Below are positions 1 to 8,381 of a stretch of DNA of 37,041 nt, piece after piece; position 1 is the stretch's first letter; each line of letters starts with the position of its first letter. Source of the stretch: an uncultured Oscillospiraceae bacterium (lineage in GTDB: Bacteria > Bacillota > Clostridia > Oscillospirales > Oscillospiraceae). Under the pieces are notes generated by a model. It saw only the letters and a list, made by a program, of their open reading frames with translations. It ran no database searches and was not told where the DNA came from. Made by a program: the position numbers and the translations under genes. The DNA lies in the NCBI GenBank assembly GCA_934636305.1, contig CAKUAM010000014.1, positions 1 to 37,041 on the forward strand, written 5' to 3'.

Positions 1-2283
1 AGCATTCTGGCGATGGTTCTGTGCGTCACCATGCTCGTCGGCACCACATTTGCCTGGTTCACCGATACGGCCAGCGCGAACGTCAACAAGATCCAGTCTG
101 GTAAGCTGGATGTGGCGCTGTACATGTCTGAGGATGGAACGACATGGACAAATGCAGAAAACAAGACCTTGAACTTTATCAAGGCCGCCGGCGGCGCAGG
201 CCAGGAAATCCTCTGGGAGCCGGGCTGCACGTACAATCTCCCGCAGCTCAAAATTGTCAATGAGGGCAATCTGAATCTTAAATACAAGATTGTGATTTCT
301 GGTGCAACTGGTGATACGAAGCTGCTGGATGCAATCCAGTTCACTGCTTCTGTAGCCGGTGAAAAAGTGGAATTTGGAAACGGCAAGACAATCATCTCGG
401 ATAAGACTCTTGCCCCGAATGCTGAAAATATTGTTGCGATTTCTGGTACTATGCCAACGAGCGTTGGAAATGAATATCAGAACTTGACGGTCAGCGGTAT
501 TTCTATCACGGTCTATGCTACGCAGGTTGAAGGTGAGTACGATAGCACGCGAAATGACTATGATGCAAAAGCTGAGTATCCGGAGTGGGATCAGACTGCA
601 AAAGCAACCGGTACGGCAACGGCTGATGGTTCTGTTGAACTGAGTGGCTCGACAATCAAGGCAACTGCTCCCGCGGGTACTGTTGTAGAGAATGCAAAGC
701 TAACACTGACGAAGGAAAAGGTCAGCACTCCGTCTACGGTCAATATTGAGGCTGGCAGCAGCTCTGTCAGCTATGAGATCAAGATCTCGGATGAAAATGG
801 TACGGTTACAGCTAAAGAAGGAAAATACTTTACATTGACAATGAATGTCCCCACAAACCTTGTTATCACGTCCTTTAAGCACAATGATGCAGAAATGACC
901 AAGGTGGATTCGCTGGAGGCGATCAATGCAAATGACCAGTATTATTATGATGCGGCAACTGGCGTAATCACATTTACCACGGATGATTTCTCTCCGTTCA
1001 CAGTTGCCTACAAGTATCATGGTGGTAATGGTACAGAAACTGCTCCGTACCTGATTGCAACGGCCGATGATTGGGCAAGTATCAGCAAGGATACTGCTGA
1101 AAATATTTATTTTAAGCAGATCGCGGATATTAAAGTCAGCAGCGTAGTCAGCGGCTTCAGCGGCACATATGATGGTGGGGATCACCAGATTTCGACTACT
1201 TTAACGGCATCTAGCAATGCTGTCTCTCTGTTCGAAAGCCTTGCAGGCAGTGCGACAGTTCGCAATCTCAATGTGCAGATGGGTACAACTGCGGTTTCTC
1301 TGTTCTATGAGACAAACTGGGAAAGTGCGTATGATCTTACCGTTGAGAATATAACGTTTAATAGCACCGAGAGTCTAATTCAAACCAATGTAACAAACTT
1401 CGGATTTGTGGCTATTGACGCATTGTATACTTCAGGTAGTGGAACGCCGACCTATACATTTAAGAATATCACCAATAATGTGAATCTGCAGAATGCAGGT
1501 ACTTGCACTGGTGTATTTGTTGGCTCTGGCCCGTGCTTCAATGTGAAGACAACTTTGAATTACGATGGATGCGTAAACAACGGCAATATTACTGGTAAGG
1601 AATCAGTTGGTTTCTTGTATGGCAATAGTGCGTATATTAAGACTGTCGACGCAACTGAATCGAGTATTACTGTGAACAATTGCGAAAATACTGCCACATT
1701 GACTGTTACTGAACCGACAGGCATATGCGCATTTGCTCCGAAGTATGATACGCTCAACAATCAGTATCAGACTGCTTGTGGTGGTAGGTATCAGATTGGT
1801 GATGTGGTCGGCAATGCAACCTTTACCGTGACACAGAAGAACGATGGTTCGGCGTTCCATATTGAAAGCACACTGAGTGGAAATTACACTTATAAGTTTG
1901 CCATGAATGTGTCCGCCACCTATACGATGAAGGATGGACAGGCTTGGGACGAAAGTGATGTAACTGCGATTAAGAATGGTAAAAGGGATACCGTTGCTGA
2001 TGTTTCCAATGGACGGAAGTATCTCGTTGAAAACAGCACCTCCGGTGATGGATTTATGTCGCTCCATGAATTCCATGCATACGATATCCGTTCGGCTCAG
2101 GCAGCAGGAATTGATACTGCTGGCCTGACGTTTAACGCTGATGGGTATGCAATTGTTGTGATAGATGACGTCAACTATATGATTTTTAACAGCAATGCCA
2201 GCGTATATATCGATTGCGATGTTACACCGATTGTTTATGTATATAGCGGCAACAGCATTGTTGGTACAAAAAATATCAAGTAA
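1..2283 (+). CDS. SipW-dependent/TasA-like large secreted protein, 5' truncated
   Basis: The reading frame is open from base 1, so the true start lies upstream of the window; the first visible residues (SILAMVLCVTMLVGTTFAWF) are the hydrophobic core of a signal peptide. It is followed by FAWFTDTASANVNKIQSGKLDV, the pattern of TasA/camelysin-type proteins cleaved by the archaeal-type signal peptidase SipW. Residues to about 175 resemble the TasA-like beta-sandwich; about 200-330 look like an Ig-like or adhesin module; the rest, rich in Gly/Asn/Thr with repeated GTYDGGDHQI- and FVGSG-like turns, looks like a beta-helical region. I see no LPXTG sorting signal or C-terminal membrane segment, so the protein is probably released or assembled extracellularly. 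A matrix or fibre role is inference from the N-terminus only. It ends just before a strong terminator. Confidence 0.75.
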   Translation, partial: SILAMVLCVTMLVGTTFAWFTDTASANVNKIQSGKLDVALYMSEDGTTWTNAENKTLNFIKAAGGAGQEILWEPGCTYNLPQLKIVNEGNLNLKYKIVISGATGDTKLLDAIQFTASVAGEKVEFGNGKTIISDKTLAPNAENIVAISGTMPTSVGNEYQNLTVSGISITVYATQVEGEYDSTRNDYDAKAEYPEWDQTAKATGTATADGSVELSGSTIKATAPAGTVVENAKLTLTKEKVSTPSTVNIEAGSSSVSYEIKISDENGTVTAKEGKYFTLTMNVPTNLVITSFKHNDAEMTKVDSLEAINANDQYYYDAATGVITFTTDDFSPFTVAYKYHGGNGTETAPYLIATADDWASISKDTAENIYFKQIADIKVSSVVSGFSGTYDGGDHQISTTLTASSNAVSLFESLAGSATVRNLNVQMGTTAVSLFYETNWESAYDLTVENITFNSTESLIQTNVTNFGFVAIDALYTSGSGTPTYTFKNITNNVNLQNAGTCTGVFVGSGPCFNVKTTLNYDGCVNNGNITGKESVGFLYGNSAYIKTVDATESSITVNNCENTATLTVTEPTGICAFAPKYDTLNNQYQTACGGRYQIGDVVGNATFTVTQKNDGSAFHIESTLSGNYTYKFAMNVSATYTMKDGQAWDESDVTAIKNGKRDTVADVSNGRKYLVENSTSGDGFMSLHEFHAYDIRSAQAAGIDTAGLTFNADGYAIVVIDDVNYMIFNSNASVYIDCDVTPIVYVYSGNSIVGTKNIK

Positions 2284-2300
2284 CGACTTATTAAATTAAA

Positions 2301-2340
2301 GCAGAACCCCTCTGGTCATTGGTCAGAGGGGTTCTGCTTT
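2301..2340 (+). terminator. Rho-independent terminator of the secreted-protein gene
   Basis: A 14-bp perfect stem (GCAGAACCCCTCTG pairing with CAGAGGGGTTCTGC) with a 9-base loop, followed by CTTTC, begins 18 bases after the stop codon. Confidence 0.85.
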
Positions 2341-2350
2341 CTGCCGACTT

Positions 2351-2482
2351 TGCGCGGGAAAGATCCAAGAAAACCGAAGCGGTTTTCTTGGCCGCTTTAA
2401 GGGGTCCGGGGGAAATCGGAATCCCCCGGGTTCCTCTTTCTTTGCTATACTTTCTTTCTCGGAGAAGCGAGAAAGAAAGTAT
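2351..2482 (+). repeat. Hairpin-mosaic repeat, copy R1
   Basis: Three hairpins in a row: 2365-2376/2380-2391 (CCAAGAAAACCG, loop AAG), 2406-2413/2422-2429 (CCGGGGGA/TCCCCCGG), and 2447-2461/2468-2482 (15-bp stem, loop GAGAAG). The same series recurs at 32.67-32.81 kb, and parts recur at 6.61 and 24.7-25.1 kb. It lies between two convergent genes, beyond a separate terminator. No convincing gene is present here; short open frames across it are by-products of the repeat. Confidence 0.8.
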
Positions 2483-2529
2483 GAATACCGATCTGCTTGT
2501 GGCAGCAGCGGCATGGAAAATCCATTTGA

Positions 2530-4122
2530 TTATTTCTCCCAGCGGTCGATCAGCGCCTGAATCTGCGCGGTAAAGCGCGTAAGATCCCGGTTGGACCGCT
2601 CCTTGCAGCCCTTCGCAACGAGCAGCAGCTTCTGCGCTGCGGCGATGAGCGCATCAAAGACACTCTTTTTCCGGGCTGCGCCGCTCTTTTCGATGCGCCG
2701 TCCCTCCGGGCAGGCGGTCAGCTGGCCTGCGGCAAGATCAAACTGTGTGCCGGAGTAGGGGGCAATGGCGATGTAACCCTTCTGCTGCAGCAGGGCCTGA
2801 AAGGCTTCGCAGCCCTCGTCGTCGCCGTGATTGACAAAGACAACCTCGGGCTTGCGGTCAAACGCCTCCACCCAGTCGAGCAGTCCCTTCTGATCGGCGT
2901 GGCCGCTCGTGCCGTGCAGCACGGCAATTTCCGCGTTCACGGCGATTTCCTCGCCAAACAGGCGAACCTCCTTCACGCCGTCGAGCAGCGCACGGCCAAG
3001 CGTGCCCTTGGACTGATAACCGGCAATCAGGATGATATTCTCCGGCATCCAGAGGTTGTGCTTGAGATGGTGGCGGATGCGGCCTGCGTCGCACATTCCG
3101 CTGGCCGAGAGAATGACTTTGGGGCGCGGATCGTTGTTGATGGCTTTGGAATCCTCGACGCTGACAGCCAGCTGCAGGCCGGGACACCAAATGGGGTTCT
3201 GACCGCTTTTCAGAACGGCCTGTGTCTCCGGGTCAAAGCAGTCGGTATCGCACTGGAGAAAGACGCTCGTCGCCTCCTCAGCCAGCGGGCTGTCCACGTA
3301 GACAGGGAACCCATCATGACCGTGGACGAGCTTTTTCTGCTTGATCTCGCGCAGCAGATATAAAAGCTCCTGCGTCCGGCCCACGGCGAAGGCCGGGATA
3401 ATGACGCTGCCGCCGCGGTCAAAGGCCCGCTGCAGCACGTCCGTCAGCTCGGCGCGGACATCCTTTGGCTTGTCATGCAGGCGGTTGCCGTATGTGGATT
3501 CAACGACAAGATAATCCGTCTGCGCAACCGGCTGCGGGTCGTTGAGAATGGGCTGATTGGTATTGCCGACGTCACCGGAAAAGACAATTTTTTTCTCGAT
3601 ATCGCCCTCGCGCAGCCAAGCTTCAATGCAGGCCGAGCCCAGCAGATGGCCAATATCCGAAAAGCGAACCTGCAGACCGTCCGCGATCCGGACAGTCTCA
3701 CCATAGCGGCAGGGACGGAACAGCCGGACCGCGCCCTGCGCGTCCTCCACAGTGTAAAGCGGCTCGACAGGCGGAAGGCCCGCGCGCTCAGCCTTGCGTG
3801 TTTTCCATTCGGCGTCGGACTGCTGGATGTTGGCAGCATCGCGCAGCATGACGTCCGAGAGGCTGCAGGTGGCGGGCGTGGCGTAGATTTTGCCGCGGAA
3901 GCCGTCCTTATACAGCTTCGGCAGCATGCCGGCATGGTCGATGTGTGCGTGTGTCAGGAAAACGGCAGAGATCGCATTGGCGGCGACGGGCAGGGGAATG
4001 TTCTCATAGACGTCCGTGCCCTGCTCCATGCCGCAGTCGATCAGATAGCTTGCGCCGGACAGCTCCAGCAGCGTGCAGCTGCCGGTGACTTCGTGCGCGG
4101 CACCGATAAATGTAAGTTTCAT
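2530..4122 (-). CDS. MBL-fold beta-CASP RNA metallo-hydrolase
   Basis: A 530-residue protein of the metallo-beta-lactamase/beta-CASP nuclease group (CPSF73/RNase-like). Visible motifs are the metal-binding LTHAHIDHAG near residue 55, SGDVGN near 180, ESTYGNRLH near 207, the beta-CASP segment PAFAVGRTQELLYLL, SASGMCDAGRIRHHL, and the C-terminal RMMBL motifs LHGTSGHADQ and VFVNHGDDEG. All expected metal ligands seem present, so an active zinc-dependent RNA endo- or exonuclease is likely; the exact substrate is unknown. The ATG at 4122 has GGAGG 9 bases upstream, and a TATACT-like -10 lies at 4145-4150 on the same strand. A basic C-terminal tail of about 60 residues after the RMMBL domain may bind RNA. 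It is transcribed alone, convergent with the secreted-protein gene. Confidence 0.88.
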   Translation of the reverse strand: MKLTFIGAAHEVTGSCTLLELSGASYLIDCGMEQGTDVYENIPLPVAANAISAVFLTHAHIDHAGMLPKLYKDGFRGKIYATPATCSLSDVMLRDAANIQQSDAEWKTRKAERAGLPPVEPLYTVEDAQGAVRLFRPCRYGETVRIADGLQVRFSDIGHLLGSACIEAWLREGDIEKKIVFSGDVGNTNQPILNDPQPVAQTDYLVVESTYGNRLHDKPKDVRAELTDVLQRAFDRGGSVIIPAFAVGRTQELLYLLREIKQKKLVHGHDGFPVYVDSPLAEEATSVFLQCDTDCFDPETQAVLKSGQNPIWCPGLQLAVSVEDSKAINNDPRPKVILSASGMCDAGRIRHHLKHNLWMPENIILIAGYQSKGTLGRALLDGVKEVRLFGEEIAVNAEIAVLHGTSGHADQKGLLDWVEAFDRKPEVVFVNHGDDEGCEAFQALLQQKGYIAIAPYSGTQFDLAAGQLTACPEGRRIEKSGAARKKSVFDALIAAAQKLLLVAKGCKERSNRDLTRFTAQIQALIDRWEK

Positions 4123-4230
4123 CTGAAAGCCTCCTTCTGTTTTCAGTATAGCACAGATTCACCCGGCAGGCACAGTGTTTTTTCGGGATGTCCATGCGAA
4201 AAGAAAAATGAAAAAAATCAGAAAAAGGGC

Positions 4231-4259
4231 TTGCATTTTTTTCGCTTCTATGCTAGTAT
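4231..4259 (+). promoter_or_regulatory. Promoter of tRNA-Arg
   Basis: TTGCAT at 4231-4236 and TAGTAT at 4254-4259 are separated by 17 bases and lie about 27 bases before the mature tRNA, which fits a sigma-A promoter. Confidence 0.65.
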
Positions 4260-4285
4260 AGTGGGGCGCTGAGGAAGCGTGGTAT

Positions 4286-4362
4286 GCGCCGGTAGCTCAG
4301 TTGGATAGAGTGACTGGCTACGAACCAGTAGGTCGGGGGTTCGAGTCCCTTCCGGCGTACCA
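4286..4362 (+). tRNA. tRNA-Arg (anticodon ACG)
   Basis: A complete 77-base cloverleaf with CCA encoded. Acceptor GCGCCGG pairs with CCGGCGT (G-U at the first pair), the D arm has GCTC/GAGT, the anticodon stem is ACTGG/CCAGT with loop CTACGAA, and the T loop is TTCGAGT. The anticodon is ACG; A34 is expected to be edited to inosine, reading CGU, CGC and CGA. A terminator hairpin starts at the last base of the CCA end. Confidence 0.97.
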
Positions 4363-4397
4363 GAAAGAGCTGATTTCAAATGAAATCAGCTCTTTCT
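4363..4397. terminator. Bidirectional terminator after tRNA-Arg
   Basis: A near-17-bp perfect stem (GAAAGAGCTGATTTCA with its complement) and a 2-base AA loop, followed by TATTTTT on the plus strand. The minus-strand small gene ends at 4402, so the hairpin can serve both. Confidence 0.85.
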
Positions 4398-4401
4398 ATT
4401 T

Positions 4402-4572
4402 TTACATGCCCTTGGAAATGGATGTGATGGCCTTTTCGGCACCCTGCTCAATGGCCTTGGCGGCCTGCTTGGTCATGCGGTAAGCGTCCGAATTTTTGGG
4501 CAGCATCATGACGCCCAGTGCACCGGCGGCCATGCCGGCGCCCATTGTCAGCAGAAAGCTGCGCATTTTCAT
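4402..4572 (-). CDS. Small membrane-anchored protein, function unknown
   Basis: A 56-residue product beginning MKMRSFLLTMGAGMAAGALGVMMLPK. Residues 4-24 form one hydrophobic, Gly/Ala-rich segment, followed by a charged, probably helical tail (KQAAKAIEQGAEKAITSISKGM). The layout resembles small YtxH-like proteins, but I do not recognise the family with certainty. The start at 4572 was chosen because GAGGGG lies just upstream and the hydrophobic segment then sits at the N-terminus; a longer frame reaching 4866 would overlap the divergent decarboxylase-like gene and is unlikely. Its promoter region is shared with that gene. Confidence 0.65.
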   Translation of the reverse strand: MKMRSFLLTMGAGMAAGALGVMMLPKNSDAYRMTKQAAKAIEQGAEKAITSISKGM

Positions 4573-4684
4573 GCTCTCACCCCTCTCAGCAATAGATTGT
4601 GTGTTTTTTCGCGTGCTATGTCTGGCAAATCTCTGTTCAAGTGGCGCAATCTGTGATATGATACGAAAAAAGAGGGGGGATACC

Positions 4685-5605
4685 GTGTCGATTGATGTTT
4701 TACAGGAAAGAATCCGGAGGCTGCAGAATCCGACCATGGTGGCAATCAGTCCGTCGGTGCTGGATCTGCCGGCTGCAATCAAGCAGACGTGTACCGCGGA
4801 ATACGGCAGCACGCTCCGGGCCGCAGCGGAGGGATACCGGCAGTTCAGTATGGGGATCCTTGACACGCTGGAGGGGATTGTGCCGGCGGTGAGCGTGGAG
4901 ACCGGCAGCTTTTATGCCCTTGGCGCAGAGGGGGTTGCGGCCATGCAGGATGTGCTGCGCGGCGCGGCAGAGCGGGGATATTATGTGCTGCTGGATCTGA
5001 TGCGCGGCGATATCGGTCCGACGGCGCAGACCATGGCAGATGCCTGCTTCGGCGCGGTGCAGGTGGGCGATCAATCGTTTACCCCGTATCCATGCGATGG
5101 CGCGCTGCTGAGCGGGTATCTCGGCAGTGACTCGGTGATGCCGTTTGCACAGTATTGCAGAAAGGGAAAAAATGTATTTGTCGTTGCGCGCAGTTCCAAC
5201 AAATCGGCGCGCGAGGTGCAGGATCTGCTCTCCGGCGACCGGATCGTCTACCAGGTGATGGCGGATCTTGTGATGCGCTGGTCGGCAGGGCTGTTTACCA
5301 GGTCTGGCTACAGTGAGATGGGAATTGCCGTCGGCGCAACGAATCCGACAGTGCTGCAGGCGCTGCGGCGAAAGTATGATAAGCTGTTTTTCCTTGTGCC
5401 CGGCTACGGTACGCAGGGGGCAAGCGCACACGATGCATCGCTGGCCTTTGACGCAGCCGGCTATGGCGCGTGCGTGATTGTCGGCAGAAGCATTCTCAAT
5501 GCCCACCTGCGTACACCGCAGGCCGGTGAGGATTACCGCACGAGCGCGAAGCAGGCGGCTATCGCCATGCGTGAGCAGCTGCTGCGGTATGTGAAGGTAT
5601 TCTGA
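4685..5605 (+). CDS. Orotidine-5'-phosphate decarboxylase-like protein, catalytic residues altered
   Basis: A 306-residue TIM-barrel protein matching type-2 OMP decarboxylase (PyrF) in length and layout. Recognisable parts are the N-terminal strand MVAISPS (residues 18-24), the core strand YYVLLDLMRGDIGPTAQT, VPGYGTQGA and a late IVGRS phosphate-site Arg. Active enzymes carry DxKxxD here, in type 2 usually DAKRGDI. In this protein it reads D104-L-M106-R-G-D109, so the catalytic lysine is Met. The usual Asp of the first strand (VGLDP) is Ser22. Phosphate-binding elements look retained. It may be a non-catalytic paralogue or bind another nucleotide; a normal pyrF would then be expected elsewhere in the genome. 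The GTG at 4685 follows AGGGGGG by about 6 bases; the frame extends upstream, but without a better site. No other pyrimidine gene is adjacent. Confidence 0.8.
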   Translation: MSIDVLQERIRRLQNPTMVAISPSVLDLPAAIKQTCTAEYGSTLRAAAEGYRQFSMGILDTLEGIVPAVSVETGSFYALGAEGVAAMQDVLRGAAERGYYVLLDLMRGDIGPTAQTMADACFGAVQVGDQSFTPYPCDGALLSGYLGSDSVMPFAQYCRKGKNVFVVARSSNKSAREVQDLLSGDRIVYQVMADLVMRWSAGLFTRSGYSEMGIAVGATNPTVLQALRRKYDKLFFLVPGYGTQGASAHDASLAFDAAGYGACVIVGRSILNAHLRTPQAGEDYRTSAKQAAIAMREQLLRYVKVF

Positions 5606-5621
5606 GTACAGGATAAAAGGT

Positions 5622-5662
5622 GCAGGCGTCTGTACGGCAAGAGCCGCCGTGCAGATGCCTGC
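5622..5662. terminator. Bidirectional terminator between convergent genes
   Basis: GCAGGCGTCTGTACGGC pairs with GCCGTGCAGATGCCTGC through 17 pairs including two G-U, with a short loop. The minus-strand exit is CCTTTTATCC, and the plus side has only a short T-run. Confidence 0.65.
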
Positions 5663-5668
5663 TTTGGA

Positions 5669-5941
5669 TTATCGTCCGGTGACGCTGCGGCCGGTGGTAC
5701 CGGCAGTCCCGGTGGTACCGGATGTGCTGCCGGTATAGCCCGGGTTGTAGCCAGGCACATAGGAGCCGTTGTACATGCCGCCGTGGGTTCCGTCATAGCC
5801 ATTTGTACCGTTTACGCGGCCATCTCTTGTTGTCGAGACATTGGAATAGCCGTCGTAATAATACGGCTGCGATGCGGCGCAGGCAGTCAGCATGGTAGCC
5901 AGCATCAGCGCGGCAAACAGCAGAATCAGTGCTTTTTTCAT
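5669..5941 (-). CDS. Small Gly/Thr/Tyr-rich lipoprotein
   Basis: A 90-residue product. MKKALILLFAALMLATMLTAC is a lipoprotein signal peptide with lipobox LTAC, so Cys21 should be lipidated and the protein anchored outside the membrane. The mature part is low-complexity: YYYDGYSNVS, then turns with GTNGYDGTHGG, YVPGYNPGYTG and GTTGTAGTTGR. No enzymatic domain is visible. The ATG at 5941 has AAAGGAGG 7 bases upstream, a near-ideal site. It is divergent from the ferredoxin gene. The function is unknown; an exposed flexible envelope protein is the most that can be inferred. Confidence 0.8.
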   Translation of the reverse strand: MKKALILLFAALMLATMLTACAASQPYYYDGYSNVSTTRDGRVNGTNGYDGTHGGMYNGSYVPGYNPGYTGSTSGTTGTAGTTGRSVTGR

Positions 5942-6057
5942 GGAAAATCCTCCTTTTTGCAATACAGCCTTGTGCTGGCAGTAGTTTGCGTGGCAGAACG
6001 AAAAATATGCTGGCGGTTTTTTCCGCCATATGATGGATGGATTCGATAAAAAGTGAT

Positions 6058-6086
6058 TGAAAGTCGACGAAATAGTCTGTATAATG
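6058..6086 (+). promoter_or_regulatory. Promoter of the ferredoxin gene
   Basis: TTGAAA at 6058-6063 and a consensus TATAAT at 6081-6086 have a 17-base spacer and lie 37 bases before the start codon. Confidence 0.8.
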
Positions 6087-6123
6087 ACAGATAGAAACAC
6101 ATAAAAGGAGAAGGAGACCACCT

Positions 6124-6510
6124 ATGAAAAAGCTTTCCATCAAAAAGGATGTGCAGTGCATGGCATGTCTGGAGTGCGTGCGCGCATGTTCCACGGCATA
6201 CTATAAGGAATTCGACCCGGATAAGGCATGTCTGCAGATTGTCCAGCGCGGCGACAAGGTCAAGCCTATGGTCTGTGTCCAGTGCGGCAAGTGCATGCAG
6301 GCATGTCCCGCCGGTGCAATCACCCAGAATCCGAAGGGCGTGTACATGATTAACCGCAAGACTTGCACCGGCTGTGGCAAATGCGTGGAGGCATGTCCGT
6401 TTGGCCTTGTCGTGAAGGCAGAGAATGTTGCCTATTCGACCAAGTGCACGGCCTGTGGGATCTGTGTGAAGGCATGTCCCATGGAACTGCTGGAAATCGT
6501 GGAAAAATAA
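6124..6510 (+). CDS. 4Fe-4S ferredoxin-type electron carrier with four cluster motifs
   Basis: A 128-residue protein with four CxxCxxCxxxC motifs: CMACLECVRAC (from residue 12), CVQCGKCMQACP (51), CTGCGKCVEACP and CTACGICVKACP. Sixteen cysteines in this spacing fit up to four [4Fe-4S] clusters, as in polyferredoxin-like electron-transfer subunits (HycB/CooF type) rather than a two-cluster ferredoxin. No signal peptide is seen, so it should act in the cytoplasm or on an inner membrane face. The start has GGAGAAGGAG upstream and a consensus promoter; a terminator follows directly. It is thus transcribed alone, without an adjacent oxidoreductase to name its partner. Confidence 0.88.
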   Translation: MKKLSIKKDVQCMACLECVRACSTAYYKEFDPDKACLQIVQRGDKVKPMVCVQCGKCMQACPAGAITQNPKGVYMINRKTCTGCGKCVEACPFGLVVKAENVAYSTKCTACGICVKACPMELLEIVEK

Positions 6511-6527
6511 ATCAACGGCGATAGACA

Positions 6528-6568
6528 AACCCAGCCGGCAGACACACAAAATGTCTGCCGGCTGGGTT
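6528..6568 (+). terminator. Terminator of the ferredoxin gene
   Basis: A perfect 17-bp stem (AACCCAGCCGGCAGACA with TGTCTGCCGGCTGGGTT) and a 7-base loop. The T-run is short, so it could also act in the other direction. Confidence 0.75.
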
Positions 6569-6610
6569 ACTATTATCGGATGATATCTCAATAGAAAAGA
6601 CATTGTTTTG

Positions 6611-6667
6611 TCTCTGACGCGCCATACTTTCTTTCTCGGAGAAGCGAGAAAGAAAGTATGAAACACG
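6611..6667 (+). repeat. Hairpin-mosaic repeat, copy R2 (short)
   Basis: It consists of CTGACGCGCC followed by a 16-bp perfect stem (6623-6638/6645-6660) with loop GAGAAG and then AAACACG. The join between CTGACGCGCC and the hairpin is the same as at the left end of the 24.7-25.4 kb copy. It sits between the convergent ferredoxin and NhaC genes. The remaining bases to 6745 contain no gene I can support. Confidence 0.75.
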
Positions 6668-6745
6668 TTTCATTTGGAGAAGTAAAAAGAAGATGCTGAG
6701 AAATGCTGCCCCAATTTTCCAATTTGCGGCTGGAAATTTTTGTAG

Positions 6746-8365
6746 TTATGCTGCAGCTTTATTTTTTGCCCGCAGGACAAACATAACAGCCAGCATCAGA
6801 ACCAGGCTGACAAGCCAGGTAACCAAAACATTTTGTACAAAGCCGGCGACAATGAAGCCGACAAAGCTGACAATGGCGACGGTGACGGCGTAGGGCAGCT
6901 GCGTGGAGACATGGTTCAGATGCTCGCACTGCGCGCCGGCAGAGGCCATGATGGTGGTGTCGGAGATGGGGGAGCAATGGTCCCCGCAGACGGCGCCTGC
7001 GCAGCAGGCGGAGATGCCGATGATAAGAAGCTTGCTGTCAGTGGGGAATACCGCTGTGACAATCGGAATCAGGATGCCGAACGTGCCCCAGCTTGTGCCG
7101 GAGGCAAAGGCCAGCACGCAGGCAACCAGGAAGATCACAGCCGGCAGCATGCTGTACAGACTCTCGGAGGCGACAAACATCAGGTCATGGACATAGACGT
7201 CTGCGCCAAGGGAGTTGATCATGGCCTTGAGGGAAACAGCCAGCGTCAGGATGATGATCGGAGGCACCATGGCGATAAAGCCCTTGGGCACGCAGGCCAT
7301 AGCGTCCTTAAAGGAAATTACCTTGCGCGCGACCAGATAAATCACTGTGAGGATGAGCGCGATAAGGCCGCCCCAGGGCAGGCCGATAAAGGCGTTCGTG
7401 TTGCCGAAGGCACCGATGAAGTCACCGGCATTTTCGGTGCCGCCCCAGGCGTCAACGCCGAAGAAGCCGCCGACGTAGACCATGCCAAGCGTGCAGGTAA
7501 TGATGAGGACAATGACCGGGAGAAGGAGGTCAATGACGCGGCCCTTCGGGTTCGGCGTCTCGGTTTCGCCGATCTCCAGAGCGGAGAGCTCACCCTTGGC
7601 GGCTTTTGCCTCAAAGGTGCGCATGGGGCCGTAATCAAACTTCATGCTTACAAGCAGGAGGATAAACACAAAGGTCAGGATCGAGTAGAGGTTATAGGGG
7701 ATGGCGCGGACGAACAGCTCAATGCCGCTCATGCCGGTGTCCAGCCCCTCTGCTGTGGAGGAGACGGCGGCGGCCCAGGAGGAAATCGGCGCGATCATGC
7801 ACACAGGCGCTGCCGTGGCGTCAATGAGGTACGCCAGCTTCGGGCGGGAAATCTTATGGCTGTCGGTGATGGGGCGCATGACGGAGCCGACGGTCAGGCA
7901 GTTAAAATAGTCGTCGATGAAGATGAGCACACCGAGCACGAACGTTGCCAGCTGCGCGCCGACGCGTGTTTTGATGTGCGTTTCTGCCCAGCGGCCAAAC
8001 GCGGCAGAGCCGCCGGCGGCGTTGACGAGCGCGACAATGATGCCCAGCAGAACAAGAAACAGGAAAATGCCTGCGTTGCCGGAAAGCGCGGAGATCAGGC
8101 CATCGTTGACAATGGCGTCCAGCGTGGCAACGGGATGGAAGCCGCAGGTGAACAGGGCGCCGACGAGCACGCCGACAAAGAGCGCGCTGTAGGCCTCCTT
8201 CGTGATAAGGGCGAGAACAATTGCGATGATCGGCGGCAGCAGCGACCATGCCGTGTTGGCAAGCGCGGCACCGTTGGCGCTGCGTATGCCCGCGATGATG
8301 AGCAGCGCGGCAATGGCCACCACGACGGCAATGCTGACGATGGTGCTGGAACGGGACTTTTTCAT
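6746..8365 (-). CDS. NhaC-family antiporter/transporter under lysine riboswitch control
   Basis: A 539-residue integral membrane protein with about 11-13 hydrophobic segments. It resembles the NhaC Na+/H+ antiporter family (IFIDDYFNCLTVGSVMRPITD, ASGTSWGTFGILIPI, CGDHCSPISDTTIMAS). The usual family role is exchange of Na+ for H+ or for an organic substrate. Because a lysine riboswitch with a terminator precedes it, the likely substrate is lysine or a related amine, as known for some lysine-riboswitch-controlled NhaC-like genes; this is inference. The start at 8365 (MKKSRSS) is chosen because GAGGAG lies 8 bases upstream and between terminator and gene; the frame remains open upstream through the riboswitch, but that is not coding. 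It is a single-gene unit. Confidence 0.88.
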   Translation of the reverse strand: MKKSRSSTIVSIAVVVAIAALLIIAGIRSANGAALANTAWSLLPPIIAIVLALITKEAYSALFVGVLVGALFTCGFHPVATLDAIVNDGLISALSGNAGIFLFLVLLGIIVALVNAAGGSAAFGRWAETHIKTRVGAQLATFVLGVLIFIDDYFNCLTVGSVMRPITDSHKISRPKLAYLIDATAAPVCMIAPISSWAAAVSSTAEGLDTGMSGIELFVRAIPYNLYSILTFVFILLLVSMKFDYGPMRTFEAKAAKGELSALEIGETETPNPKGRVIDLLLPVIVLIITCTLGMVYVGGFFGVDAWGGTENAGDFIGAFGNTNAFIGLPWGGLIALILTVIYLVARKVISFKDAMACVPKGFIAMVPPIIILTLAVSLKAMINSLGADVYVHDLMFVASESLYSMLPAVIFLVACVLAFASGTSWGTFGILIPIVTAVFPTDSKLLIIGISACCAGAVCGDHCSPISDTTIMASAGAQCEHLNHVSTQLPYAVTVAIVSFVGFIVAGFVQNVLVTWLVSLVLMLAVMFVLRAKNKAAA

Positions 8366-8381
8366 ACATACACTCCTCAAT

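Noticed and set aside
2351..2482. Regular hairpins considered as a CRISPR array or integron attC site
   Set aside because: There are no evenly spaced identical repeats with unique spacers, no cas genes and no integrase; the modules differ from one another.
5942..6057. GGCGG-AAAAAA-CCGCC hairpin upstream of the lipoprotein gene, considered as a terminator or riboswitch
   Set aside because: It is short, lies between divergent genes with nothing to terminate, and no ligand-binding core is recognisable.
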